The notes under the pieces: generated by a model
The model's database searches: none
Seen by the model: the letters and a program-made list of their open reading frames with translations, nothing else
Told to the model about the DNA's origin: nothing
NCBI RefSeq assembly: GCF_900156415.1
Contig: NZ_FTNM01000003.1
Location: 124,001-188,000, forward strand
DNA length: 64,000 bases
Reading direction: 5' to 3'
DNA from: Pontibacter lucknowensis
GTDB taxonomy: Bacteria > Bacteroidota > Bacteroidia > Cytophagales > Hymenobacteraceae
Shown here: positions 41,622 to 49,654 of the stretch, one piece after another
Position numbering within the stretch: position 1 is the stretch's first letter
How the letters are laid out: every line of letters starts with the position of its first letter
Program-made: the position numbers and the translations under genes

Positions 41622-42731
41622 ATGAAAACACCCCATTACCCATCGACGATCCTGATGACTGCCGATACGGTTGGCAGCGTATGGACCTATGCTCTGGAGC
41701 TAACAAGAGCCGTAGCATCCCAAGGCACAAATGTAGCACTGGCTACCATGGGTAGCCCCATGAACGAAGAGCAGCGCACAGAAGCAGAGAGCATCCCCAA
41801 TCTCACAGTGTATGAAAGCGAGTATAAGCTTGAATGGATGGATGATCCCTGGAAGGATGTGGAGAAGGCGGGCCAGTGGCTTTTGGAGCTGCGCGACCAG
41901 GTGCAGCCGGATGTGATCCACCTTAACCACATGAGTTTCGGCAGCCTGGATTGGGGCAAGCCCGTGCTGGCGGTCATCCACTCCTGTGTGCTGTCGTGGT
42001 GGCGGGCCGTGAAGCAGGAGGAGGCTCCCAAAAGCTGGAACAAGTACAGCGAAATGGTGCGAAAAGGCCTGCAGGCAGCCGATGTGGTGGTAGCCCCGAC
42101 CCAGGCCATGATGCACCAGGCCGAAGAACTCTATGGTCCGTTTAAGCAAAGCACCGTGGTGTATAACGGGCGAGGACAGCAGTATTTCCAGTTTGGGCGC
42201 AAGGAGCCTTTCGTTTTCAGCCTGGGCAGGGTATGGGACGAGGCCAAGAATATCTCTATGCTGGCACACATTGCCTCAGACCTGCAGTGGCCGGTTTATA
42301 TAGCAGGTGAAGGCAAGCATCCGGATACAGGAGAGGCCATGGAACTGGAAAACGTATACTTCCTGGGGCAGCTCACAAACAAAGAGGTGTCTGATTGGCT
42401 ATCCAGAGCGTCGATCTACGCATTGCCTGCCAAGTATGAACCCTTTGGACTTACCGTGCTGGAAGCGGCCATGTCAGGCTGCGCCCTGGTGGTGGGCAAA
42501 ACTGAGAGCATGGCTGAGGTATGGGGCAATGCCGCCCGCTACGTTGACCCAAACAGTGCAGATGAATTGCGTGACGCGATTGAGAACCTGATAGATGATG
42601 AGTTCTGCCGCAATATAATGGCTTGCCGGGCTGTGAAGCGCTCGCATGGATACACCGCCGACCAGATGGCCCAGGATTACAGTTATCTGTACGGGCAGCT
42701 GATTCAGGCACCGGTTTCGGTTTCAAAATGA
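41622..42731 (+). CDS. Glycosyltransferase family 4
   Basis: A 369-residue GT4 enzyme. The start reads STILMTADTVGSVWTYALELTRA, the glycine-loop region of a subgroup with T-V-G-G/S-x-x-x-Y. The donor half has VFSLGRVWDEAKN, the VYFLGQLTNKEVSDWL helix, and KYEPFGLTVLEAAMSGCALV with the E-x7-E pair. It is followed 40 nt later by a CgeB-type glycosyltransferase, and both end before a terminator. Distant from the 1-14 kb locus, the pair may make a separate glycan or glycolipid. Confidence 0.88.
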   Translation: MKTPHYPSTILMTADTVGSVWTYALELTRAVASQGTNVALATMGSPMNEEQRTEAESIPNLTVYESEYKLEWMDDPWKDVEKAGQWLLELRDQVQPDVIHLNHMSFGSLDWGKPVLAVIHSCVLSWWRAVKQEEAPKSWNKYSEMVRKGLQAADVVVAPTQAMMHQAEELYGPFKQSTVVYNGRGQQYFQFGRKEPFVFSLGRVWDEAKNISMLAHIASDLQWPVYIAGEGKHPDTGEAMELENVYFLGQLTNKEVSDWLSRASIYALPAKYEPFGLTVLEAAMSGCALVVGKTESMAEVWGNAARYVDPNSADELRDAIENLIDDEFCRNIMACRAVKRSHGYTADQMAQDYSYLYGQLIQAPVSVSK

Positions 42732-42771
42732 AAAACTAGCTTATCTTTACCAAAAATTGTCAAACAACGAG

Positions 42772-43869
42772 ATGAACATCGTTATTCTTGGCCTTTCCAT
42801 TACAACTTCATGGGGCAATGGCCACGCCACCACATACCGTAACCTGGTACGGGCCCTCAACGCCAATGCACACCATGTGTTGTTTCTGGAGAGAAAGCTG
42901 CCTCAGCGACAAGCCGCAGCTGATCTGGGTGCGCCAGACTTCTGCCAGTTGGGCACCTACGCTACATTAGAGCAACTGAAGCAGTACACAGAGCAGGTGC
43001 GTGAAGCCGATTTGGTGATCATGGGTTCGAGTCTGTCTGAAGGCATCGTGATCGGGAAGTGGATAATCGAGACGGCAAAGGGCATTAAGGCTTTTTACGA
43101 TCTGGATGCACCTGCCACCCTCACAGAACTGGAAGGCCAGGGACCATCTTACCTGAGTGCGAGCCTGATCCCTGCCTTTGACCTATACCTATCCTGCACA
43201 GGAGGTCCTGCATTGGAGCTGTTTGAGCAAAAGTACGGCGCCAACATGGCCCGTCCGCTCTACTTCTCAGTTAACCCGGAGCTATACCATCACGAGTACC
43301 GCGAGATCAAATGGGATCTGGGCTACCTGGGTGCTTATTCAGAAGACAGACAGTCGGTCCTGCAAAAACTGATGGTGGATGCGGCCGCTCAGTGGCCAGA
43401 GGGACGTTTTGCGGTAGCTGGTACGAAATATCCCGAAGACATGGGCTGGCCCGGTAACATCAACATGCTGCATCACCTGACCCCGGTTGAGCACCGCGAT
43501 TTCTTTAACAGCCAGCGCTTTGCGTTAAGCTTAGCCCGCTCTGGTGCCAGCAGGTTTGGCTATACCCCAAGCATGCGTCTCTTTGAGGCGGCTGCCTGCT
43601 GCACACCTGTCATTTCGGACTACTGGGAAGGTATAGAGTCGCTGTTTGAGCCTGAATCGGAAATACTGATTACCAAAAGCGCCTCTGAAACATTACGCTT
43701 CCTCCGTGAGATTTGTACCTCGGAGCGCAAAGCCATTGGTACAAGGGCCCGTCGCAAAGTGATGGCACACCACACAGCCGCCCACCGTGCCCATGAACTG
43801 GAAACGTATGTGGGAGAATTGATGTCCCTGAACACTTCGAATGAGCCAAAGCTGGAAACGATCGGCTGA
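42772..43869 (+). CDS. CgeB-type glycosyltransferase
   Basis: A 365-residue GT-B glycosyltransferase of the CgeB/Glyco_trans_1_2 type. ATG 42772 (MNIVILGLSITTSWGNGHA) is preferred to TTG 42757. The motif NGHATTYRNLVRALN is the N-terminal loop, YFSVNPELYHH marks the domain crossover, and GYTPSMRLFEAAACCTPVISDYWEG is the donor-site stretch typical of CgeB proteins. It likely adds a sugar to the same acceptor as the preceding GT4. A TATCTTTA box at 42741-42748 could give an extra promoter. Acceptor unknown. Confidence 0.87.
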   Translation: MNIVILGLSITTSWGNGHATTYRNLVRALNANAHHVLFLERKLPQRQAAADLGAPDFCQLGTYATLEQLKQYTEQVREADLVIMGSSLSEGIVIGKWIIETAKGIKAFYDLDAPATLTELEGQGPSYLSASLIPAFDLYLSCTGGPALELFEQKYGANMARPLYFSVNPELYHHEYREIKWDLGYLGAYSEDRQSVLQKLMVDAAAQWPEGRFAVAGTKYPEDMGWPGNINMLHHLTPVEHRDFFNSQRFALSLARSGASRFGYTPSMRLFEAAACCTPVISDYWEGIESLFEPESEILITKSASETLRFLREICTSERKAIGTRARRKVMAHHTAAHRAHELETYVGELMSLNTSNEPKLETIG

Positions 43870-43895
43870 TACAGAACTGAATTTAATTAACAGGA

Positions 43896-43937
43896 AGCCA
43901 TACCCGATTTGCTGGCAAGCGGGTATGGCTCTTTTTT
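43896..43937 (+). terminator. Terminator after the GT4/CgeB pair
   Basis: An 11-bp stem AGCCATACCCG/CGGGTATGGCT, then CTTTTTTG. Confidence 0.9.
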
Positions 43938-43976
43938 GTGCAGGGAGCAGCCACGCCTGACTGCACTAACGATTAC

Positions 43977-44540
43977 ATGACAATGACAAAAAAAGGAATA
44001 GAACGCTGGAAGACACTGAAGTCGCAGGTGGTATTTGAACACAAATGGTATACCCTGCGCCGTGACCACGTGGAGCTGCCCAACGGACATGTGATGGACG
44101 ACTACTTTGTGAGTGTAAGACCGGATGTGGTGCTGACCTTCCCGTTGACTGAAGATGGGCACGTGCTGTTTGTGCGGCAGTACAAGCATGCTGCTGCCGA
44201 TATCTTTATTGAACTGCCCGGTGGCGTGATCGATGCGCATGAAACGAACCCCCTGGAAGCGGCTAAACGGGAGCTGTTGGAAGAAACCGGCTATACCACC
44301 GACGACCTGGAACCGGTGCTGCAGGTGATTGACAACCCAACCAAAGACACGAATAAAATTTACTATTACATCGCCCGCAATGTACGCGAAGTAGCTGCTC
44401 AGGACCTCGATGAGAGTGAGCACATCGAGGTCCTGAAAGTGCCGCTGCAGGAGGTGGAGCAAATGATAATGAGCGGCCAGATTAATGTGGCCGGCTCCAT
44501 TGCACTCTGCCTGCTTGCTCTCCGGAAGCTGGGTGCTTAG
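43977..44540 (+). CDS. Nudix hydrolase
   Basis: A 187-residue Nudix hydrolase of the ADP-ribose/nucleotide-sugar pyrophosphatase kind. The Nudix box is GGVIDAHETNPLEAAKRELL continuing EETGY, matching G-x5-E-x7-R-E-x2-E-E. The approach VVFEHKWYTLRRDHVELPNG and FVRQYKHAA are usual in this subgroup. The longer frame from 43938 runs back through the preceding terminator, so ATG 43977 (or 43983) is chosen. It converges on the HisC-GRAS gene with 3 nt between stop codons. Cleaves an X-linked nucleoside diphosphate; substrate not fixed. Confidence 0.92.
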   Translation: MTMTKKGIERWKTLKSQVVFEHKWYTLRRDHVELPNGHVMDDYFVSVRPDVVLTFPLTEDGHVLFVRQYKHAAADIFIELPGGVIDAHETNPLEAAKRELLEETGYTTDDLEPVLQVIDNPTKDTNKIYYYIARNVREVAAQDLDESEHIEVLKVPLQEVEQMIMSGQINVAGSIALCLLALRKLGA

Positions 44541-44543
44541 AGC

Positions 44544-46697
44544 TTACTGATCTGCCTGCCAGGCAGTAGCTGCAATGATGTTGGTGCCTTTCCAGTGCAA
44601 GGTATAGCCTGCCGTGTGCGGGGCGGGGCTGAACTGTGAGTGCAGGTTCAGTTCCTGACGAATTTGGGCTGCTGTAACCTGAAGTGGAGCCGGTTTATAC
44701 CCATTGCGTGTCAGGCGGTGCTGCCAGGCATCCAGCCGTTCGTGGCGCTCTACTCTGTCGCTCCCTTCAAAAGCTACCACATTGAGGATCTCCCTGCCAA
44801 AAAACTCCTGCTCGATCACTCGGCGCTCCGGCATATCGGCCGGTAACAGCGTGTCCAGCACATCAAACACGGTATGGTAGTGACGCAGCGACTCACGCAG
44901 GCGTGGCAGGAAGTCGAGGCGGTTATGCTCTGAGTCAGGTTCTGTCAGGGTGAGCAGCTGCGGACGCAATGCACGTATCTGCTGCAGTACGCGATCACGC
45001 TGGTCAGGTATAGCCACCAGTTCATCGGCGAGATGGTGCAGGGTGAGTGCCGCGTTCACGATCAGGGTATGGGAAGCGTCAATCTCAAGCGATTGCAAAT
45101 CAAAATCTTCGAGGCGGGTAGCCACATAGGTATAGCTGAAGTCCAGGCCCAGCCGCTCGGCGTGTGCGCTTAGGCGGGAACCGGTAGCCTGCAGCTTATA
45201 TTCCGGATCCGGGTTACTGTGGTCCGGTATATCGATGCCTGTCAGGTGTAAAGCAGGACGCTCTCCCGGCATGGCTGCCAGCTGTTCCATCAGGTGGAAC
45301 CACTGCAAGCCACTGCCTATACCTAAGTCCAGCAGGTATACCGATGACTTACCAGCAATGGCAGAGAGGATGGAGTGATTGGCAAAGCGGTGCCCGAAAG
45401 TAACCAGCGGCGTAGCTGTCACCAGTACATTGAAGGCCGCAATCATATCCATTTCCCCAAAGTTAGAGGCATACAGGTTGCCTGACGCTTTCGTTGTGCT
45501 TTGCTGACAACGCAATGCCAGGGCCCGTGCAAATGCCTGCGCGATGCGGCCTTCTGCACCAGTCTGCTCAGCAGCTCTGTTCAATAAGTCGTGTGCATTA
45601 ACCACGGCCTCTTCAGGCTGGTCCTGAACCTGATAGCCCAGGTCGAGTACCTGTGCCAGTAGCGGTTGTGTGGCGTATACGCGGGAAGGATGTAGTAATT
45701 CTTGTAGCATTTGCAGAAGGTATAACTGGTGTTCGTCAGGCCCGATAGTCAGGCGCAGGGTATGGTGGTCGGCGCGGCGCACCAGGATGTTGTTGGCAAG
45801 CAGGTAGCTGTGTATGTCATCGGCGCTGTAACCACCGGCATCCAGCAGCAGAAAATTGCCCTGTGATGGCCAGAACTGTACGCCTATCTTTTGCAGCGCC
45901 TGCTCCAGCTTGGTTTTGCCGGCCTGTGTGGCCTCCAGGGTCATGTGCAGGAAGTGCTCGTCGTCCAATGCAGCCAGTGCGGCAACCTGTGCCAGCTGGT
46001 TCACATTGTAGGGTTGTTTTACTTCGTGTATCTGCTCAATCAGGTGCCGCTGCGCGATCATGTACCCGATGCGGACGGAGGCTAGCCCGTAGGCCTTGGA
46101 AAAGGTGCGTAACACCACCAGGTTTGGGTAGCGGGAGAGCATTGACACGGCATCAGCACAGTCAGGAGCTGTGACATATTCTATGTAAGCCTCATCTACC
46201 ACAACAGTAACATGTGCAGGGATGCGATCTAGTACCTCCTCCAGCTCAGCGGATGTGAGGTAAGTGCCGGTTGGGTTATTGGGGTTGCAGATGAAACAGA
46301 GCCGTGTAGAGGGGCGCAGCTGGCGCATAAAAGCCTGCATGTCAATCCGGAAAGCACTTGTAAGTGGAATTTCAGTGCAGGGGATGCGCAGTGCACGGGC
46401 TTCCTGGCAATACAGCGGGTAGGAGGGTGTGAAAGTCAGCACCTCTCCATCTTTGTCGTGACCGCAGAAGCGGCGCACGAGCAGCGAAATCAACTCTGCT
46501 GAGCCGCTGCCTACTGTGATCTCATCTGCCTGTACTCCCAGTTTCTTAGCCAGCGCGTGTCGCAGGTCGGCTGCATCGGGTGTTGGATAGCCATGTATGC
46601 TGGTGAGGGCCTGTTGCATGGCGGCCAGTACCTGCGGAGATGATCCAAACAGGTTTTCGTTTGTTGCAGCTTGATAAGGGAGGCGTTTCTGTTCCAT
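44544..46697 (-). CDS. HisC-like aminotransferase fused to a bacterial GRAS domain
   Basis: A 717-residue two-domain protein (733 from the most upstream ATG at 46745; M17 at 46697 is chosen because the family begins about 15 residues before the ANEN-type motif, here ATNENLFG). Residues 1-350 are a fold-I PLP aminotransferase close to histidinol-phosphate aminotransferase: GSGSAELISLLVR, CNPNNPTGTY, VVVDEAYIEY and the lysine in RTFSKAYGLASVRIGY. From about 355 the chain is a GRAS domain: VTFGHRFANHSIL, the VHIID-like VYLLDLGIGSGLQWFHLMEQ (near 452-470), NAALTLHHLADE, the PFYRE-like block ending FFGREILNVVAFEG, and a SAW-like WKGTNIIAATAW. Bacterial GRAS domains are thought to be Rossmann methyltransferase-like small-molecule enzymes. 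No other his gene is nearby, so histidine synthesis is unlikely. Divergent MarR gene upstream. Confidence 0.9.
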   Translation of the reverse strand: MEQKRLPYQAATNENLFGSSPQVLAAMQQALTSIHGYPTPDAADLRHALAKKLGVQADEITVGSGSAELISLLVRRFCGHDKDGEVLTFTPSYPLYCQEARALRIPCTEIPLTSAFRIDMQAFMRQLRPSTRLCFICNPNNPTGTYLTSAELEEVLDRIPAHVTVVVDEAYIEYVTAPDCADAVSMLSRYPNLVVLRTFSKAYGLASVRIGYMIAQRHLIEQIHEVKQPYNVNQLAQVAALAALDDEHFLHMTLEATQAGKTKLEQALQKIGVQFWPSQGNFLLLDAGGYSADDIHSYLLANNILVRRADHHTLRLTIGPDEHQLYLLQMLQELLHPSRVYATQPLLAQVLDLGYQVQDQPEEAVVNAHDLLNRAAEQTGAEGRIAQAFARALALRCQQSTTKASGNLYASNFGEMDMIAAFNVLVTATPLVTFGHRFANHSILSAIAGKSSVYLLDLGIGSGLQWFHLMEQLAAMPGERPALHLTGIDIPDHSNPDPEYKLQATGSRLSAHAERLGLDFSYTYVATRLEDFDLQSLEIDASHTLIVNAALTLHHLADELVAIPDQRDRVLQQIRALRPQLLTLTEPDSEHNRLDFLPRLRESLRHYHTVFDVLDTLLPADMPERRVIEQEFFGREILNVVAFEGSDRVERHERLDAWQHRLTRNGYKPAPLQVTAAQIRQELNLHSQFSPAPHTAGYTLHWKGTNIIAATAWQADQ

Positions 46698-46850
46698 AGC
46701 AGGTTGTAGCAGCATAAGTTTTAGCATTGCAATATAGCAATTCAAAAATGTATATTATATTTTAAATGATGGTTAAGCATAAAAAAATGATAACAAAGTG
46801 AAATTAAAAAAAATGCTTTATACGAGCAGATAACTAATTGTCTGAAAACG

Positions 46851-46862
46851 TTGTATATACAA
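46851..46862. promoter_or_regulatory. Palindrome TTGTATATACAA, candidate MarR operator
   Basis: A perfect 12-bp palindrome in the 207-bp AT-rich gap between the HisC-GRAS and MarR genes, 42 nt before the MarR ATG. MarR regulators often bind such 12-18 bp A/T-rich dyads between divergent genes. Confidence 0.6.
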
Positions 46863-46904
46863 TTATTGCAAGCGTTATTGCACCCTATCTAAGATATTTT
46901 CGAT

Positions 46905-47357
46905 ATGAAGTTAGAACATGAATTAAAGATGCCAAACTTCAGGAGCCCTTATCAGAGAGCCTCTCTGAATCTGATGTTCACGGGTGAGTGGATGATGGCA
47001 CGGGTTGACAGTCTGCTCAAGCCCTATGACATTTCTTCACAACAGTACAATGTCCTGCGCATCCTCCGGGGGCAGCAGGGCAAGCCCATCAACCTCTTTG
47101 CCATACAGGAGCGAATGCTGAACCGCATGAGCAATGCTACCCGCCTGGTTGAAAAACTGCGTCTGAAAGGGCTGGTTACCCGTGAGCTTTGCGAGCAGAA
47201 CAGACGCAAGGTGGAGATTGCCATCACAGATAAAGGAATGGAACTGCTCGACAAGCTAGACCCACTGATGAAGCAGCTCGAGGAAGATACCTTTAAAAGC
47301 CTGTCGGCTGATGAAGCACAACACCTGAGCGACACACTGGACCGGGTGCGGGAATAA
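46905..47357 (+). CDS. MarR-family transcriptional regulator
   Basis: A 150-residue winged-helix regulator. The helices around QRASLNLMFTGEWMMARVDSLLKPYDIS form the dimer part, YNVLRILRGQ and FAIQERMLNRMSNATRLVEKLRLKGLV the recognition helix, and CEQNRRKVEIAITDKGMEL the wing with its conserved D-K-G. MarR proteins respond to small, often phenolic or oxidative ligands and usually repress a divergent gene. Here that gene is the HisC-GRAS fusion, and a 12-bp palindrome lies between them. Confidence 0.92.
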   Translation: MKLEHELKMPNFRSPYQRASLNLMFTGEWMMARVDSLLKPYDISSQQYNVLRILRGQQGKPINLFAIQERMLNRMSNATRLVEKLRLKGLVTRELCEQNRRKVEIAITDKGMELLDKLDPLMKQLEEDTFKSLSADEAQHLSDTLDRVRE

Positions 47358-47433
47358 TTCCGGTAACACGTCTGTATTGCTTAACTTCTGGCAGAGCCTG
47401 TCGTTTAAATGTCAGTATGACAAACAAATAGCT

Positions 47434-48246
47434 ATGGAACAGGAACAAACCACTTTGTTGAAAGATTATACGATGGAAGAAAAGGGCGCCTACCTGGCAG
47501 CGCTTGCTTCCGTTGCTTCCGCAGATGGACACGCCTCTGAAGAAGAACTGGAATTTTTGAGGGTGCTGAGTGAGGCAGCCGATATACCGGAAAACGTGGA
47601 GGAAGAGGTGATCTCAATTGCTAAAAATCCTTCACAGATCAGCGTGCAGCGGGTGCTCGATGTGCTCAAAAAGAGTGAACTGCGCTTCTCTTTCATCACT
47701 GATATCATCAGCTTTGCCAAAGCTGATGGCGAATATACCCAGGAGGAGCAGAAGCGGATACAGGAGATGGCCGATTACCTGGGCGTAGACCAAAAGCAGT
47801 ACAGTGTGCTGGAGCAATTTGTGAACAAGGCCGATGAGGCCCAGCAGCACGGGGAGGATCCGAGTTCTCAGGCGTTTATGAACAAGAACGGTTTTGGAGA
47901 CATGTTTAAGAATGTTGGCATCTCCCCACAAATGGTACAAGGTATACTAGGCATAGCAGCGCCGCTTGTACTGGCCCGTATGATGGGCGGCGGCAGACGC
48001 CGCGGCGGTATGATGGGTGGCATGGGCGGCGGTCTGCTGGGAGGACTGCTTGGTGGTATGATGATGGGACGTGGCGGGCTGATGGGGGGCGGTCGACGCT
48101 CGAACAGCGGCTTAGGTTCCATGGCCTCTGTGTTGGGTGGCCTTAATGGGCGCAACCGCTACGGCAGCATGGGGTCCGGCGGACTGGGCAGCTTGTTGGG
48201 TGGATTGCTCGGTGGCAACAAACGGGGCGGCGGCACGAACTGGTAG
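47434..48246 (+). CDS. TerB-family protein with Gly/Met-rich C terminus
   Basis: A 270-residue protein. ATG 47434 (MEQEQTTLLKDYTMEEKGAYL) is preferred to a TTG at 47377. The N-terminal 130 residues are a TerB-like all-helical domain with two acidic repeats, LASVASADGHASEEELEFL and IISFAKADGEYTQEEQKRI, which resemble the metal-binding helices of TerB. The last 100 residues are low-complexity GGMMGG/GLLGGLLGG/GRR stretches, probably flexible or membrane-associating. TerB domains act in tellurite or phage stress and in membrane-linked sensing; the function here is unknown. A terminator follows. Confidence 0.8.
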   Translation: MEQEQTTLLKDYTMEEKGAYLAALASVASADGHASEEELEFLRVLSEAADIPENVEEEVISIAKNPSQISVQRVLDVLKKSELRFSFITDIISFAKADGEYTQEEQKRIQEMADYLGVDQKQYSVLEQFVNKADEAQQHGEDPSSQAFMNKNGFGDMFKNVGISPQMVQGILGIAAPLVLARMMGGGRRRGGMMGGMGGGLLGGLLGGMMMGRGGLMGGGRRSNSGLGSMASVLGGLNGRNRYGSMGSGGLGSLLGGLLGGNKRGGGTNW

Positions 48247-48296
48247 GTATAGCGGTGTATTTTCATCATCTACAAAACAGTTGTATTTGATAGGAA

Positions 48297-48337
48297 GGGA
48301 GCTGGTGGTAATTTTTGCCATCAGCTCCTTTCTATTT
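48297..48337 (+). terminator. Terminator after the TerB gene
   Basis: The stem GGAGCTGGTGG/CCATCAGCTCC (with G-T pairing) is followed by TTTCTATTT. Confidence 0.75.
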
Positions 48338-48406
48338 GGGCATGTCTCAATCTGCTATGATATATTTTGTAGCTTTAGGAAGCAAATCTGAACCGCATCA
48401 GTTACT

Positions 48407-49594
48407 ATGATAAAAAGTAAATTCCTATACCTGGCATTGGCCCTGAGCATGGGTTTTTCTGCCTGTCAGCAGCCACCGGAGCAACCTACTGCAACTGCTC
48501 AAACACAAACCACCGAAGCGAAGGTATACTACCCGGGCAAAGGAGAGAACTGGGAAACAAAAAAGCCGGAAGAAGTAGGTATGGACGCTACGTTGTTGCA
48601 ACAGGCTGTAGAGTGGGCCAAACAGCAAGAGACTACCCAAATGCCCAAGGATTTTTCTACCCAGGAAGAGATCTTCGGCAAGATGCTCGGCCCTGTACCT
48701 AACGACAGAGCCAGCACCAACGGCATCATCCTTAAGAACGGTTACATTGTGGCGGAATGGGGCGAGACGGAGCGGGTAGACCCAACTTACAGTGTAGCCA
48801 AAAGCGTGCTGTCTACTATACTGGGTATAACCATAGACCGTGGCCTGATCAAAGACATAAAAGACCCGGTAGCGAACTACGTGCAGGATGGCGGCTATGA
48901 CTCGGAGCAGAACCGCAAGGTAACCTGGGAGCACCACGTGCGGCAGACCAGCGAATGGGAAGGCGAACTCTGGGGTAAGAAACACGACTTTGTGGGCAAG
49001 GAAGAATACGGCCGTGGTGAACGTAAACCACGTGAGCTGCAGGAGCCAGGTACCTACTACGAGTACAACGACGTGCGCATCAATCGCTTTGCTTTGTCGA
49101 TGCTCCGCCTCTGGAAAAAGCCGCTGCCGGAAGTGTTCAAAGACGAAGTGATGGATCCGATTGATGCTTCTAATACCTGGAAGTACGTGCCTTACCATAA
49201 TTCCTATGTAGAGATAGACGGCAAGCGCATGCCCTCGGTGAGCGGCGGTACCCGCTGGGGCGGCCTCTGGATCAGCGCCCGCGACGAAGCCCGATTCGGC
49301 TACCTGTTCCTGCGCAACGGCCGCTGGAAGGACAAGCAGATCGTGTCGGAGGAGTGGGTGAAAGAAGCTACTACTCAACGCGGACCGGTAGGTCCTGACT
49401 ACGGCTACCTGTGGTGGCTCAATACCGAAGGCAAAGCCTGGCCCAGTGCGCCTACCACCAGCTATGCTGCTTTAGGTGCCGGACAGAATACGATTTGGGT
49501 AGATCCGGAGCATGATATCGTGATCGTGTGGCGATGGCACCACGGCAACCCGGATGAGTTGATTAAAAGGGTGCTGGCAGCGGTGAAGGAATAA
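48407..49594 (+). CDS. Serine hydrolase of the class C beta-lactamase family, lipoprotein
   Basis: A 395-residue exported protein (lipobox GFSAC, lipid Cys about 20). The active-site S-x-x-K is SVAK in TYSVAKSVLSTILGI, and the YxN-equivalent region is in TYYEYNDVRINRFAL. Further family blocks are GGLWISARDEARFGYLFLRNG and YGYLWWLNTEG. Members act as D-Ala carboxypeptidases, esterases or amidases as well as beta-lactamases, so resistance should not be assumed. It is a single-gene unit between terminators. Confidence 0.91.
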   Translation: MIKSKFLYLALALSMGFSACQQPPEQPTATAQTQTTEAKVYYPGKGENWETKKPEEVGMDATLLQQAVEWAKQQETTQMPKDFSTQEEIFGKMLGPVPNDRASTNGIILKNGYIVAEWGETERVDPTYSVAKSVLSTILGITIDRGLIKDIKDPVANYVQDGGYDSEQNRKVTWEHHVRQTSEWEGELWGKKHDFVGKEEYGRGERKPRELQEPGTYYEYNDVRINRFALSMLRLWKKPLPEVFKDEVMDPIDASNTWKYVPYHNSYVEIDGKRMPSVSGGTRWGGLWISARDEARFGYLFLRNGRWKDKQIVSEEWVKEATTQRGPVGPDYGYLWWLNTEGKAWPSAPTTSYAALGAGQNTIWVDPEHDIVIVWRWHHGNPDELIKRVLAAVKE

Positions 49595-49599
49595 AACAA

Positions 49600-49633
49600 A
49601 ACGAGCCGACTCACATGAGTCGGCTCGTTCTTT
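49600..49633. terminator. Bidirectional terminator between convergent genes
   Basis: A 14-bp stem AACGAGCCGACTCA/TGAGTCGGCTCGTT; A-rich on the left and T-containing on the right, serving both converging units. Confidence 0.88.
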
Positions 49634-49654
49634 ATCAGGTTATACCTTTAGGTC

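Noticed and set aside
44544..46697. Histidine biosynthesis HisC
   Set aside because: The aminotransferase half fits, but the fused GRAS domain, absence of other his genes and the divergent MarR gene point to another pathway.
48407..49594. Antibiotic-resistance beta-lactamase
   Set aside because: The fold and S-x-x-K are present, but this broad family contains many peptidases and esterases; nothing in the sequence supports resistance.
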